Below are positions 39,531 to 52,620 of a stretch of DNA of 64,000 nt, piece by piece. The stretch is from Pseudomonas persica. GTDB taxonomy: Bacteria; Pseudomonadota; Gammaproteobacteria; Pseudomonadales; Pseudomonadaceae. The stretch's first letter is position 1; every line of letters starts with the position of its first letter. The stretch covers positions 88,920 through 152,919 of the forward strand of contig NZ_OLKL01000022.1 of assembly GCF_900291015.1 (NCBI RefSeq). Reading direction: 5' to 3'. The position numbers were made by a program, and so were the translations under genes. The notes under the pieces were generated by a model. It saw nothing but the letters and a program-made list of their open reading frames with translations. It was not told the DNA's origin and searched no databases.

Positions 39531-40817
39531 TCATTTGAGTTCGATCTGTGCGCACAGCCCGCCGCTTGCGCGGTTGCTCAGGGTCAGTCGGCCGCCCATG
39601 GCCTGGATCAGCTGGTGGGTAATCGCCAGCCCCAGCCCGGTGCCGCCGGTACTGCGGTTACGTGAGCCTTCCACGCGATAGAACGGCTTGAGCACTTCAT
39701 CCAGTTCACCGCCGGGTATTCCGGGCCCGTTGTCGAGCACGCGGATTACGGTCATGCCACCCTCGTGGCACACTTCCAGTTCGGCAGCACCGGCAAACTT
39801 GAGGGCATTGTCCACCAGGTTCACCAACACCCGGCGCAAGGCATGCGGGCGGGTTTCCAGCAGGTTGCCGCTGCTGCCATGGCGCTCGACCTGAGCGCCA
39901 CTGTCCTGGTAGTCGAACACCAGGCTGTCGAGGAAGGCATCGAGGTTGACCCGGCACGGTGCCTCGGTGCTGGTGTCCATGCTGCGTGCATAGGCCACGC
40001 CTTCGCGCACCAGGTGTTCCATCTCGCCCAGGTCGCTCCACAGCTTGTCCTTTTCCACCCCGTCGTCCATCACTTCGACACGCAGCTTCATGCGCGTGAT
40101 CGGCGTTTGCAGGTCGTGGGAAATGGCCGCCAGTAACTGCATGCGTTCCTTGAGGTGGGCAGCGATGCGCGCCTGCAGGGCGTTGAAGGCCACGGCGGCG
40201 TAGCGCACCTCGCGTGGGCCGTTTTCATCCAGTTGCACTCCGGGTTTGTCCGGGTCGAGGTTGTCCACCGCGCGGGCCAGGCGGGTTAGCGGGCCGATCG
40301 CCAGGCGCACCGCCAGCCAGGTGCACAGCAACAGCACGGCCAGCTGGATCAGCAGCACCACGGGTAGCCAGCGGGCTACCGGGACCAGTGATGGGGTTAC
40401 GTCGATGGTCAGCGGTGCGCCATCGGCCAGGCTCAGGTGTGCCTGGAAGTGCGTATTCGGGCCGGGGATTTCCTGGAAGGTCAGGCGATAGTCGGTGCCA
40501 ATGGCCTTGACGATCGAATCGGCGGCCATGGGCGGGTCGCTGCTGGGCATCGCTTCGCCCGCCAGGCCCCGGTCCAGCCGGTAGCGGTAGGTACGCCGCT
40601 CCAGGCGTGGCAACCAGGCGGCGCGTTCGGACGCGGGTAGTCGGTCGAGGATGGCTACCGAGGTAGCCACGTCCTGCTCCAGGTTGCTGAGCATCATCGA
40701 GCGGCTGCTGATATAGCGCTCGTAGGCCTGCAAGCCGAATGACAGGCCGTAGGCCAGCACCAGGCCGGTGAAGAAGATCAGCGCCAGGCGCGAGGCCAGG
40801 GTGCGTGGCCCCCTCAT
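39531..40817 (-). CDS. EnvZ-type sensor histidine kinase
   Basis: The 428-residue protein has a transmembrane helix at about 10-30, a periplasmic loop of about 115 residues, a second helix near 148-170, a HAMP linker, the phosphoacceptor motif ISHDLQTPITRMKL (His about 235), an N box (VNLVDNALKFAG), and G boxes (DNGPGIP, GGTGLGLAI). Its start overlaps the stop of the response-regulator gene by four bases. The periplasmic sensor suits metal or envelope redox signals, but none is proven. Confidence 0.9.
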   Translation of the reverse strand: MRGPRTLASRLALIFFTGLVLAYGLSFGLQAYERYISSRSMMLSNLEQDVATSVAILDRLPASERAAWLPRLERRTYRYRLDRGLAGEAMPSSDPPMAADSIVKAIGTDYRLTFQEIPGPNTHFQAHLSLADGAPLTIDVTPSLVPVARWLPVVLLIQLAVLLLCTWLAVRLAIGPLTRLARAVDNLDPDKPGVQLDENGPREVRYAAVAFNALQARIAAHLKERMQLLAAISHDLQTPITRMKLRVEVMDDGVEKDKLWSDLGEMEHLVREGVAYARSMDTSTEAPCRVNLDAFLDSLVFDYQDSGAQVERHGSSGNLLETRPHALRRVLVNLVDNALKFAGAAELEVCHEGGMTVIRVLDNGPGIPGGELDEVLKPFYRVEGSRNRSTGGTGLGLAITHQLIQAMGGRLTLSNRASGGLCAQIELK

Positions 40818-41554
40818 GATGGCGACTCGAGCAGTTGCACCGGCAGCGAGAACACGTAGCCCTCGCTGCGCACGGTCTTGATGCAGCTGGGTTCGCGGGC
40901 GTCGTCACCCAGGCGCTGGCGCAGGCGGCTGACCAGCAGGTCGATGGAGCGGTCGAAGATATCAGCTTCGCGGCCCTGGGTCAGGTTGAGCAACTGCTCA
41001 CGACTGAGCACCCGCTGCGGGTGGTCGAGAAACACCCGCAGCAGGCGGTATTCGGCGCCGCTCAAGGCCACCAGGGTGCCTTCGTTGTCGAGCAGGTGGC
41101 GCGCGGTGGTGTCCAACCGCCACTGGCCGAAGCCGAGCAGGCGGCTGCTTTCGCTGATGGTCAGGTTGGGTGGCAGCATGCGTGTGCGGCGCAGCACGGC
41201 GTTGATACGGGCCAGCAGTTCGCGGGCCGAGAACGGCTTGGTCAGGTAATCGTCGGCGCCCATTTCCAGGCCGATGATGCGGTCGGTTTCGTCGTTGCGG
41301 GCGGTCAGCATCAGCACCGGGGTGTTGCGGTGCTTGCCGGCGCGCAGCTCGCGGCACAACAGCAGGCCGTCGTCGCCGGGCATCATGATGTCCAGGACGA
41401 TCAGGTCGACGCTGTTGGCTTCGAGAAAGGCGCGCATCTGCCGGCCGTCGGCGACGATGCTGGTGCGCAGGCCGTTCTTCTTCAGGTAGTTGCCGACCAG
41501 TTCGCGGATTTCGCGGTCGTCGTCGACGATCAGGATGTGATCGACGTGTTCCAT
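40814..41554 (-). CDS. OmpR-family response regulator
   Basis: The 246-residue protein has a receiver domain with acidic pocket VDDD, phospho-acceptor Asp55 in IVLDIMMPGDDG, and a conserved Lys in LTKPF, then a winged-helix DNA-binding domain (LLRVFLDHPQRVLSREQLLN, RLRQRLGDD). It is coupled to the histidine kinase gene by a four-base overlap. Operator site B lies 71 bases before its start, so it may control itself and the two divergent genes. Confidence 0.93.
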   Translation of the reverse strand: MEHVDHILIVDDDREIRELVGNYLKKNGLRTSIVADGRQMRAFLEANSVDLIVLDIMMPGDDGLLLCRELRAGKHRNTPVLMLTARNDETDRIIGLEMGADDYLTKPFSARELLARINAVLRRTRMLPPNLTISESSRLLGFGQWRLDTTARHLLDNEGTLVALSGAEYRLLRVFLDHPQRVLSREQLLNLTQGREADIFDRSIDLLVSRLRQRLGDDAREPSCIKTVRSEGYVFSLPVQLLESPS

Positions 41555-41624
41555 GCGCTGCGTTCCTGTGCAAGAGGGGATGGGCGCAGTGTACCGAGCG
41601 TGATCGCGCTTGCCTGCGGGGTTT

Positions 41625-41639
41625 TGTATTGCAGTGTAT
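41625..41639. promoter_or_regulatory. Direct-repeat operator TGTAT-N5-TGTAT, site B
   Basis: TGTATTGCAGTGTAT lies in the 220-base region between the response-regulator gene and the divergent DUF2790 gene. Site A shares the flanks as well: both read TGTAT..CA.TGTATCTG. It could serve both directions. Confidence 0.55.
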
Positions 41640-41774
41640 CTGGCGCGCGTACAGACACAGGAGGAAGCACATCACCGCTTCGGGCGACACATACGGGATA
41701 CCTGGGCGGCGTGAAATGGCTCTCGACCGGGGAGCACACCTCCCCACCCGCAAGCGTTACACAGGAGATATGCC

Positions 41775-42050
41775 ATGAACGTCAAGACTTTCGCCAGCGC
41801 CAGCCTGTTCGCCGTGCTCAGCTTCGGCGCCATCGCCGCCCAGGCCTCCACGATGCCGATGAACGATACCGGGGTCATGCAGTACCGCTACGGTGACCGA
41901 CTGGATGTGAAGAAAGTGCTGTCGATACAGGATGACCAGAGCAACGCCTGCGGCCCGGTGAACACCCGCATGGACTACCTCGACTCCAAGGGCCAGCAGC
42001 AGAGCGTGCAGTACCGTACCTACGCCACCGGCGGTTGCCATGAGAATTGA
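41775..42050 (+). CDS. DUF2790 periplasmic protein
   Basis: The 91-residue product has a signal peptide (ending AAQA) and the DUF2790 body YRYGDRLDVKKVLSI, CGPVNTRMDYLDSKGQQQSVQYRTYATGGC, with two cysteines. DUF2790 proteins are small periplasmic proteins of pseudomonads that recur next to metal- or stress-related two-component systems; function unknown. It overlaps the thioredoxin gene by 11 bases and is divergent from the regulator gene. Confidence 0.85.
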   Translation: MNVKTFASASLFAVLSFGAIAAQASTMPMNDTGVMQYRYGDRLDVKKVLSIQDDQSNACGPVNTRMDYLDSKGQQQSVQYRTYATGGCHEN

Positions 42051-42576
42051 TCGTCGCTTGTTGTTGAAGGTGGGCGGCTTTGCCCTGGCGCTGACCGGCC
42101 TGGGCCTGGCCGGGCACCTGATGGCCCGCGACAGCTACGGCGCCATGCCGTCGCTGTCGGGCGCCAGCCAGTGGCTGAATTCGACGTCACTGGATGGCCC
42201 CGGGCTCAAGGGCAAGGTGGTGCTGGTGGACTTCTGGACCTGGGACTGCATCAACTGCCGGCGCAGCCTGCCGCATGTGAACGACTGGGCGCGGCGCTAT
42301 GCCGACCAAGGCCTGGTGGTAGTCGGTGTACACACGCCGGAGTACGACTACGAGCATGACGTTGGCACCTTGCGTGACAAGGTGGCCAGGCTGGGGATCG
42401 GTTACCCGGTGGCGGTGGATAACGACTATAAGGTGTGGAATGCCTGGGGCAACCAGTTCTGGCCGGCACACTACTTTGTCGACCGCAAGGGGCAGGTGCG
42501 CCATGTGCACTTTGGCGAGGGGGATTATGGGGGGCAGGAGCAGTTGATACAGGCGTTGCTGGATGAAAAAGGGTGA
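42040..42576 (+). CDS. Periplasmic thioredoxin-like protein (TlpA/DipZ type)
   Basis: The 178-residue protein has an N-terminal signal anchor (LLLKVGGFALALTGLGLAG), and a thioredoxin fold with redox motif WTWDCINCRRSLPH and the cis-proline region FWPAHYFVDRKG. WTWxCINC is typical of DipZ C-terminal-like proteins. It overlaps the DUF2790 gene by 11 bases and probably shares its promoter, placing a disulfide reductase beside a copper/thiol RiPP unit. Confidence 0.88.
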   Translation: MRIDRRLLLKVGGFALALTGLGLAGHLMARDSYGAMPSLSGASQWLNSTSLDGPGLKGKVVLVDFWTWDCINCRRSLPHVNDWARRYADQGLVVVGVHTPEYDYEHDVGTLRDKVARLGIGYPVAVDNDYKVWNAWGNQFWPAHYFVDRKGQVRHVHFGEGDYGGQEQLIQALLDEKG

Positions 42577-42589
42577 GTTGTCTGTGCCG

Positions 42590-42770
42590 ACCTCTTCGCG
42601 GGCTTGCCCGCTCTCATAGAACTGCGCATAACTCGTTGAATTAGCAGGGCCCCTGTGGGAGCGCTTGCGAATTCAGTTCTCTATGCGACAGCGCAGACCA
42701 AAGGGCTGGGCCATCTCCCACAGGGATTTGTCGCAGTGCCTGTGTGGGGCAAGCCCGCGAATAAGCCAAC
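42590..42770. repeat. Degenerate REP-like repeat cluster
   Basis: GACCTCTTCGCGGGCTTGCC and GGGGCAAGCCCGCGAATAAG at the two ends are inverted, with TCTCCCACAGGG inside. Copy 2 of the 29-base repeat of 25.8 kb lies within (42631-42659, minus strand). The elements have drifted from the usual REP consensus. Confidence 0.55.
42631..42659 (-). repeat. 29-base dispersed repeat, copy 2
   Basis: The minus strand reads CCCACAGGGGCCCTGCTAAT and nine more bases, matching 25793-25821 with two differences. Confidence 0.6.
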
Positions 42771-42779
42771 ACCGATCTG

Positions 42780-43628
42780 TCAGGTGAAACTGGCAAAATG
42801 CGCCTGCATCCGCGCTGCATCCGCCTGGCGCCCGCTGAACAGCTCGAACGCCTTCACCGCCTGGAACACGGCCATGTTGCTGCCGTCCAGGGTGCGGCAG
42901 CCCAGTGCCCGGGCGGCGCGCAGCAGTTCGGTTTCCAGCGGGAAGTAGATGATCTCCGCCACCCACAGGCGCGCATGCAGCAGTTCCACCGGCAGCGGCG
43001 TGCCCGGCAGCTTGGCCATGCCCACCGGCGTGGTGTTGACCAGTCCGTCCGCCTCGGCCAGGGCCGTGACCAGGTCAGTGCCGACTGCGGCGCGCCCGGC
43101 ACCGAAATGGGCATTCAGGTTGTCCACCAGGGCCTGCGCTCGGGTCGCGTCCACTTCGAACAGCACCAGCCGCTCGACCCCTTCACCCAGCAGGGCATGG
43201 GCTACGGCGGAGCCTGCGCCACCGGCACCCATCTGCACCACCTGGCGCCGTGCCACGTCGGGCAGGCCACGGCGCAAACCTTCGGCAAAGCCCAGGCAGT
43301 CGGTGTTGTGGCCGACCCGCTTGCCGTCCTTGAGCACCACGGTGTTCACCGCGCCGATGCCGCGGGCTTCGTCCGACAGTTCGTCGAGCAGTGGCAGGAT
43401 CGCCTGCTTGAACGGGTAGGTGATGTTGAGCCCGGTGAAACCGGTGTGCTGTGCGGCGTCGAGCAGGCCGGGCAGGGCGCTGTCGTCCAGTTGCAACTGG
43501 TCGGCATCGATCAGCCGGTACAGGTAGCGCAGGGCCTGGGCGTCACCTTCGTGTTCGTGTAGGGCAGGGGTGCGCGACAGCTGGATGCCGCGGCCGATCA
43601 GGCCGGCGAGGATGGCTTGCTGGCTCAT
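42780..43628 (-). CDS. aroE: Shikimate/quinate dehydrogenase family protein
   Basis: The 282-residue enzyme has the shikimate-binding N-terminal domain ([11 protein letters not shown] in place of the usual SxSPxx[11 protein letters not shown] with the catalytic Lys, GAVNTVV) and a Rossmann domain ([23 protein letters not shown]). The altered shikimate-binding motif suggests a YdiB- or RifI-like paralogue rather than the housekeeping AroE. It overlaps the aroQ-type gene by four bases, so both may act in quinate/shikimate use or a specialised pathway. Confidence 0.85.
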   Translation of the reverse strand: MSQQAILAGLIGRGIQLSRTPALHEHEGDAQALRYLYRLIDADQLQLDDSALPGLLDAAQHTGFTGLNITYPFKQAILPLLDELSDEARGIGAVNTVVLKDGKRVGHNTDCLGFAEGLRRGLPDVARRQVVQMGAGGAGSAVAHALLGEGVERLVLFEVDATRAQALVDNLNAHFGAGRAAVGTDLVTALAEADGLVNTTPVGMAKLPGTPLPVELLHARLWVAEIIYFPLETELLRAARALGCRTLDGSNMAVFQAVKAFELFSGRQADAARMQAHFASFT

Positions 43629-44074
43629 GCGTGGTGCTCCTGCAAAATTTCGGCGAAGTGGCTGAGGGCCATGCGGTAGCCATGGCTGCCCAGGCCGCAG
43701 ATGACCCCGACGGCGATGGACGATACGAACGACAGGTGACGGAACGGTTCACGTTTGTGCACGTTGGACAGGTGCACTTCGATGACTGGCAGTTCGCTGG
43801 CCACCAGGGCGTCGCGGATGGCCACCGAGGTGTGGGTCCAGGCACCAGGGTTGATCACGATACCGGCGCAGCGGCCACGGGCGGCGTGGATCCAGTCGAT
43901 CAGTTCGCCTTCATGGTTGGTTTGGCGGAATTCGATTTCCAGGCCGTGGGCATGGGCGGTCTCGGCACAGCCCCGGGCCAGGTCGGCGAGGGTTTCATGA
44001 CCATATTGAGTAGGCTCGCGGGTGCCCAGCATGTTCAGGTTAGGGCCGTTGAGCACGAGAATGAGGGGCTTCAT
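43625..44074 (-). CDS. aroQ: Type II 3-dehydroquinate dehydratase
   Basis: The 149-residue enzyme matches the AroQ family: [21 protein letters not shown] with the flexible-loop Tyr and Arg, [34 protein letters not shown], and [17 protein letters not shown] with the catalytic His. It interconverts 3-dehydroquinate and 3-dehydroshikimate. Two ATGs (44072-44074 and 44081-44083) are possible; neither has a clear ribosome site. It leads the aroQ-aroE unit. Confidence 0.92.
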   Translation of the reverse strand: MKPLILVLNGPNLNMLGTREPTQYGHETLADLARGCAETAHAHGLEIEFRQTNHEGELIDWIHAARGRCAGIVINPGAWTHTSVAIRDALVASELPVIEVHLSNVHKREPFRHLSFVSSIAVGVICGLGSHGYRMALSHFAEILQEHHA

Positions 44075-44128
44075 GACGGGCATCGCTTTGTTGTTGTTGG
44101 ATGCTTCTAGTTTTGTACTGACCGGTTA

Positions 44129-44149
44129 GTTTAGTCAATTGGACTAAAC
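44129..44149 (-). promoter_or_regulatory. Palindromic operator candidate upstream of aroQ
   Basis: GTTTAGTC-aattg-GACTAAAC is a perfect eight-base inverted repeat about 55 bases before the aroQ start, where a repressor or activator of the aroQ-aroE unit would bind. The cognate regulator is not encoded next to it. Confidence 0.5.
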
Positions 44150-44198
44150 CACTGCATCGGGAAAGTGGGCGATTATCGAACTTGATATAGCCTGTACC

Positions 44199-44292
44199 GG
44201 CCCTATCGCCGGCAAGCCAGCTCCCACAGGTACTCCACAGGGCTCCAGCTTGGTCACGGACCTGTGGGAGCTGGCTTGCCGGCGATAGGGCC
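44199..44292. repeat. Pair of inverted REP elements, second type
   Basis: GGCCCTATCGCCGGCAAGCC and GGCTTGCCGGCGATAGGGCC face each other between the divergent aroQ and czcC genes. Confidence 0.85.
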
Positions 44293-44314
44293 AGAGCAGA
44301 CAGCCTGCAGCTCG

Positions 44315-44330
44315 ATTACAAAATTGTAAT
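44315..44330 (+). promoter_or_regulatory. CopR/CzcR/CusR-type box before czcC
   Basis: ATTACAA-AA-TTGTAAT is a perfect seven-base inverted repeat with a two-base spacer, followed by TTTT. It has the same geometry as CusR boxes (TGACAA-NN-TTGTCA) and the related CopR/CzcR sites. It lies 74 bases before the GTG of czcC. A heavy-metal two-component system elsewhere, rather than the regulator at 41 kb, would be expected to bind it. Confidence 0.6.
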
Positions 44331-44403
44331 TTTCCCGCCACCACCCCGATAAGCACGACTTTCTACAGTCCCTTGCCAAAGCTCGCCGACGAGGACCTGT
44401 TTC

Positions 44404-45649
44404 GTGCCCATCCCCCGCAAGACCGCCTTGCTCTGCCTGTTGCTGGCCGGCGCCGCCAGCGCCCAGGCCAGCCAGAGCCTGAGCCTGCCTCAGGCGCTTG
44501 ACGCCGCCTTTGCCCAGAACCCGGAACTGGCCGCGGCTGGCCGGGAAATCGGCATTGCCGACGGCGAGCGGCGCCAGGCCGGGCTAATCCCCAACCCGGA
44601 ACTGTCCTGGGAGGTCGAGGACACCCGTCGTGACACCAGCACTACCACAGTCACCCTCAGCCAGCCGCTGGAACTGGGCGGCAAGCGCGGCGCACGCATC
44701 GCCGTGGCCGGTGCCGGCCAGGCCATTGCCCAGCTGGACCTGGAGCGCCAGCGCAACGCCCTGCGCGCCGAGGTGGTGCAGGCCTTCCACGCGGCCTTGC
44801 GCGCGCAGACCGCGTTGGAGCTGGCACAGCAATCGCAGGCGTTGACCGAACGTGGGCTGCGAGTGGTGCAGGGGCGGGTGATCGCCGGCCAGTCATCGCC
44901 CGTGGAAGCCACCCGGGCCCAGGTGCAGTTGGCCCAGGCTCAAGCCGAAGTGCGCCGCGCGCAAACCCAGCGCAGCGTGGCCTACCAGGCCCTGGCACGG
45001 TTGACCGGCAGCCCGTTGGTAAGCTTCGACCAGTTGCAGGCAGCCAACCTGTTTCCCGGTGATGCGCCCAGCGCTGACGCCCTGCTCAGCCGGGTCGAGC
45101 AGACGGTCGAATGGCGCCTGGCTGCTGCCCAGGTCGAGCGTGGTGACGCGTCCCTGGGGTCGGAAAAGGCCCTGCGCACTCCCAACCTCACCATCAGCCT
45201 TGGCAGCCAGTACAGCCGCGAAGACCGCGAGCGGGTCAATGTGGTGGGCCTGTCGATGCCCTTGCCGTTGTTCGACCGCAACCAGGGCAACGTGCTGGCC
45301 GCGGCCCGCCGTGCCGACCAGGCGCGTGACCTGCGCAACGCCGTGGAGCTGCGCTTGCGCAGTGAAACCCGGAGCGCCGTCAGCCAGTGGGCCACGGCCA
45401 TGCAGGAAGTGCAGGCCTATGACCACACCATCCTGCCTTCTGCGCAGCAGGCCGTGGACACCGCCACCCGCGGTTTCGAAATGGGCAAGTTCGCCTTTCT
45501 CGATGTTCTCGACGCCCAGCGCACGCTGATCGAGGCACGTGGGCTGTACCTCGAGGCACTGGCCTCGGCGACCGACGCGCGGGCGCAGGTCGAGCGGATC
45601 TATGGCGACCTCGATGGCCTGAGCAACAAATTGAACAGCAGGAGCAACA

Positions 45650-45657
<8 letters not shown>
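44404..45657 (+). CDS. czcC: Outer-membrane factor of heavy-metal efflux (CzcC)
   Basis: The 417-residue protein starts at GTG with a signal peptide (LCLLLAGAASAQA) and two TolC-type repeats rich in coiled coil (SLPQALDAAFAQNPELAAAG, ... WRLAAAQVERGDASLGSEKA). It forms the outer-membrane channel of the CzcCBA pump. It overlaps czcB by eight bases. Confidence 0.92.
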
Positions 45658-50012
<4,355 letters not shown>

Positions 50013-50018
50013 GATCCT

Positions 50019-50136
50019 GGGGCCGCTTTGCGGCCCATCGCCGGTAAACCAGCTCCCATAGGTCCTGCACATGGTTTGAGGTCGATGCGGTCTAGGTGGG
50101 AGCTGGCTTGCCGGCGATGGGGCGCAAAGCGGCCCC
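50019..50136. repeat. REP pair with extended stem at the end of czcCBA
   Basis: GGGGCCGCTTTGCG and CGCAAAGCGGCCCC flank an inverted pair of the second REP type, giving a nearly continuous stem of more than 35 bases between the convergent czcA and MHS transporter genes. It may also stop transcription from both sides. Confidence 0.85.
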
Positions 50137-50142
50137 AAATGC

Positions 50143-51480
50143 TCAAACAGTACGACGAACCCCAGCCCTTACACCCTCGCCCCCCACCTCATCATGCAAC
50201 GAAATCCGCGAAGTCTCCGGCAACGCCAACCCACCCAACAACGCCACCAGCGCAATCACCACCAGGTAGAACGCCGGTGCCAGGCTGCTGCCGGTCTGCC
50301 CGATCAGCCAGGTAGCCACCAGCGGCGCGGTGCCGCCAAACAGCGTGTAGGCCACGTTGTAGGTAATTGCCGAAGCGGTATAGCGGGTACGGGTAGGGAA
50401 GCTTTCCGACAGCAACGCCGCCGTGACTACACCACTGCACAACGCCCCCACTGCCAGCAGGATCACCCCCAGCAGCGCGCCAGGCATCGAGCCGGAGCTG
50501 GCCAGCCAGTACGCCGGGAACACGCACAGCATCACCCACAGGCAGGTAAAGCCGATGGTCTTGCGCCGCCCTACGCGGTCCGAGAACGCCCCGGCCAGCG
50601 GGCAGCCGACTGCGGCGAACAACAGGGCCACGGTGGTCACCAGCAGCGATTGCGCGCGGGTCAGGTTGCCGACCAGTTGCAGGTAGGTGGCGAAGTAGGT
50701 GGTGAACATGTAGAACGACAGCGCGGTCAGCGAGATGAAGGCCCCCAGGTTGCGGATCGCCCGACCATGATTGCGCAGGGTTGCCTTGAGCGGCGAATGT
50801 TCATGCTCCTTGCCCTGGGCGATGGCTTCGCGGAACGCCGGGGTTTCCTCCATGCGCCAGCGCAGGTACAGGCCGACCAGCCCCAGCGGCGCGGCGATCA
50901 GGAACGGGATGCGCCAACCCCAGGCATTCATCGCTTCGGCCGACAGACTGGCTTCCAGGCCATAGGCGATCACCGCCGCGCAGGCAAACGCGGAAAAGGT
51001 CGAGACCGGTACGAAGCTGCCATAGAAGGCGCGCTTGTCGTTGGGCGCGTGCTCCATCAGGTAGGCGCAGGCACCGGCATACTCGCCACCGGCGGAAAAG
51101 CCCTGCAGGCAGCGCGCCAGGGTCAGCAGTGCGGGGGCTGCCAGGCCGATGCTGGCGTAGGTCGGCAGCAGGCCGATCAGGGTCGTCGAGCCGGCCATCA
51201 GCAGGATGGTCAGCGACAGGATGCGCTTGCGCCCCAGGCGGTCACCCAGTGCGCCGAACACGATACCACCCAGCGGGCGCAGGGCGAAGGCCACGGCAAA
51301 CACGGCAAAAGTCTTGAGCAAGGCCACACTGGCGTCTTCGCTGGCGAAGAACTGGCTGGCGATCAGGGTAGCGAGAAAGCCGTAGACGGCGAAGTCGAAC
51401 CATTCGACGAAATTGCCGATGGCCGAGGCGGCGATCACCCGGCGCAGGGTGGCGGGGGATACCTCGTGAGGTGCGGGCAT
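50143..51480 (-). CDS. MFS transporter of the metabolite:H+ symporter (MHS) family
   Basis: The 445-residue protein matches the MHS group (ProP/KgtP/ShiA-like): VIAASAIGNFVEWFDFAVYGFLA at the start, FGALGDRLGRKRILSLTILLM, CLQGFSAGGEYAGACAYLMEHAP. These symporters import organic acids, betaines or shikimate. GGAGAG eight bases before the ATG at 51478-51480 supports the start over one seven codons upstream. The substrate is not evident. Confidence 0.88.
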   Translation of the reverse strand: MPAPHEVSPATLRRVIAASAIGNFVEWFDFAVYGFLATLIASQFFASEDASVALLKTFAVFAVAFALRPLGGIVFGALGDRLGRKRILSLTILLMAGSTTLIGLLPTYASIGLAAPALLTLARCLQGFSAGGEYAGACAYLMEHAPNDKRAFYGSFVPVSTFSAFACAAVIAYGLEASLSAEAMNAWGWRIPFLIAAPLGLVGLYLRWRMEETPAFREAIAQGKEHEHSPLKATLRNHGRAIRNLGAFISLTALSFYMFTTYFATYLQLVGNLTRAQSLLVTTVALLFAAVGCPLAGAFSDRVGRRKTIGFTCLWVMLCVFPAYWLASSGSMPGALLGVILLAVGALCSGVVTAALLSESFPTRTRYTASAITYNVAYTLFGGTAPLVATWLIGQTGSSLAPAFYLVVIALVALLGGLALPETSRISLHDEVGGEGVRAGVRRTV

Positions 51481-51696
51481 GCGAGTGCTCTCCGGTTCCA
51501 TTGGCAGGCATGATGAAAGTGGCGCGGTCGGGCCGCGCCATCATTGTTGTGCTTGCCAGTAGATAGTCGGCCGCTGGAGGACGCTTTGTCGAGGGCGACC
51601 TCGGGATACCTGATTCAACCACCGACTGCAGAGCGGGCGCAGGCCTTGTGAGCGGCGTTGTGTCACGATGGGAAGCAGCGCGCCCCCACGGCGCTG

Positions 51697-52473
51697 TCAG
51701 GCCGCGCGTTCCAGCACATCCAGCAAGTCAACGAACTCCAGCGCCAGCCTGTGCCGTGGCGCCAGGTGCACCAGCGGCACCGAGACCTGGTGCGATTCAC
51801 GCATCTTGATCGAGCTGCTCAGGTACACCGGCAGCACCGGCATGCCTTCGCTGCGCAATTGTTCGACCAGGGTCTGGTGCAGCGCGGTGCGCCCGGCGAA
51901 CTGGTTGACCACTACACCTTCCACCTGCAACGCCGGGTTATGGTCCTGGCGCAGTTCTTCGACTTCGGCCATGACGCTGTGCAGGGCCTGGCGCGAGAAG
52001 CTGTCGCAGTCGAACGGTATCAACAGCCGCTCGGCCGCCACCAGCGCGCTGAAGGTATAGAAGTTGAGCGCCGGCGGGGTGTCGATGTAGATCCGCTCGT
52101 AGTCCTCGCCCAGCTCCACCAGCAGTTTGCGCAGTTTGTTGATCTTGAACTTGCTCTCCAGCTTGCCTTGCAGGTCGCTGAGGTCGGGGCTGGCGGTAAC
52201 CAGGTGCAGGTTGCTGTAGCGGCTTTCGGTGATCGCCACCCGGTGCTTCTTGCCGGCAGCGGTGACCGGCGACAAGGTCTGGCGGAAGAAGTCGGCAATG
52301 CCGGAAGGAATGGCGGCATTGACCAGGCCGGTCAGGTAGTAGGTGGCATTGGCCTGCGGGTCGAGGTCGACCAGCAAGGTCCGGTAGCCTTCGGCGGCAC
52401 TGGCGGCGGCAAGGTTGCAAGCGATGCTGGACTTACCAACGCCGCCTTTCTGATTGAAAACCACACGACGCAT
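51697..52473 (-). CDS. Solo ParA/MinD-family ATPase
   Basis: The 258-residue protein has the deviant Walker A QKGGVGKSS at residue 8, LLVDLDPQANATYYLTG, the Walker B-like RIYIDTPPALNFYTFSAL and the late RESHQVSVPLVHLAPRH. It is a ParA-type positioning ATPase. No parB or partner gene is adjacent, so it may place a protein complex in the cell rather than segregate DNA. An ATG five codons upstream is an alternative start. Confidence 0.85.
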   Translation of the reverse strand: MRRVVFNQKGGVGKSSIACNLAAASAAEGYRTLLVDLDPQANATYYLTGLVNAAIPSGIADFFRQTLSPVTAAGKKHRVAITESRYSNLHLVTASPDLSDLQGKLESKFKINKLRKLLVELGEDYERIYIDTPPALNFYTFSALVAAERLLIPFDCDSFSRQALHSVMAEVEELRQDHNPALQVEGVVVNQFAGRTALHQTLVEQLRSEGMPVLPVYLSSSIKMRESHQVSVPLVHLAPRHRLALEFVDLLDVLERAA

Positions 52474-52620
52474 GAGACGCTCATCCATGAAGTGAAAATG
52501 TCAGGTTGAGGTCAATCCTATGACTGAAACGCGACAGTTTTATGACAAGGAATGTTACAGCCAGCTAAGTTCATTTCTTCATGTGGCAATGGGGCTGCCT
52601 TGAGCGGTGTAGTGTCTGTT

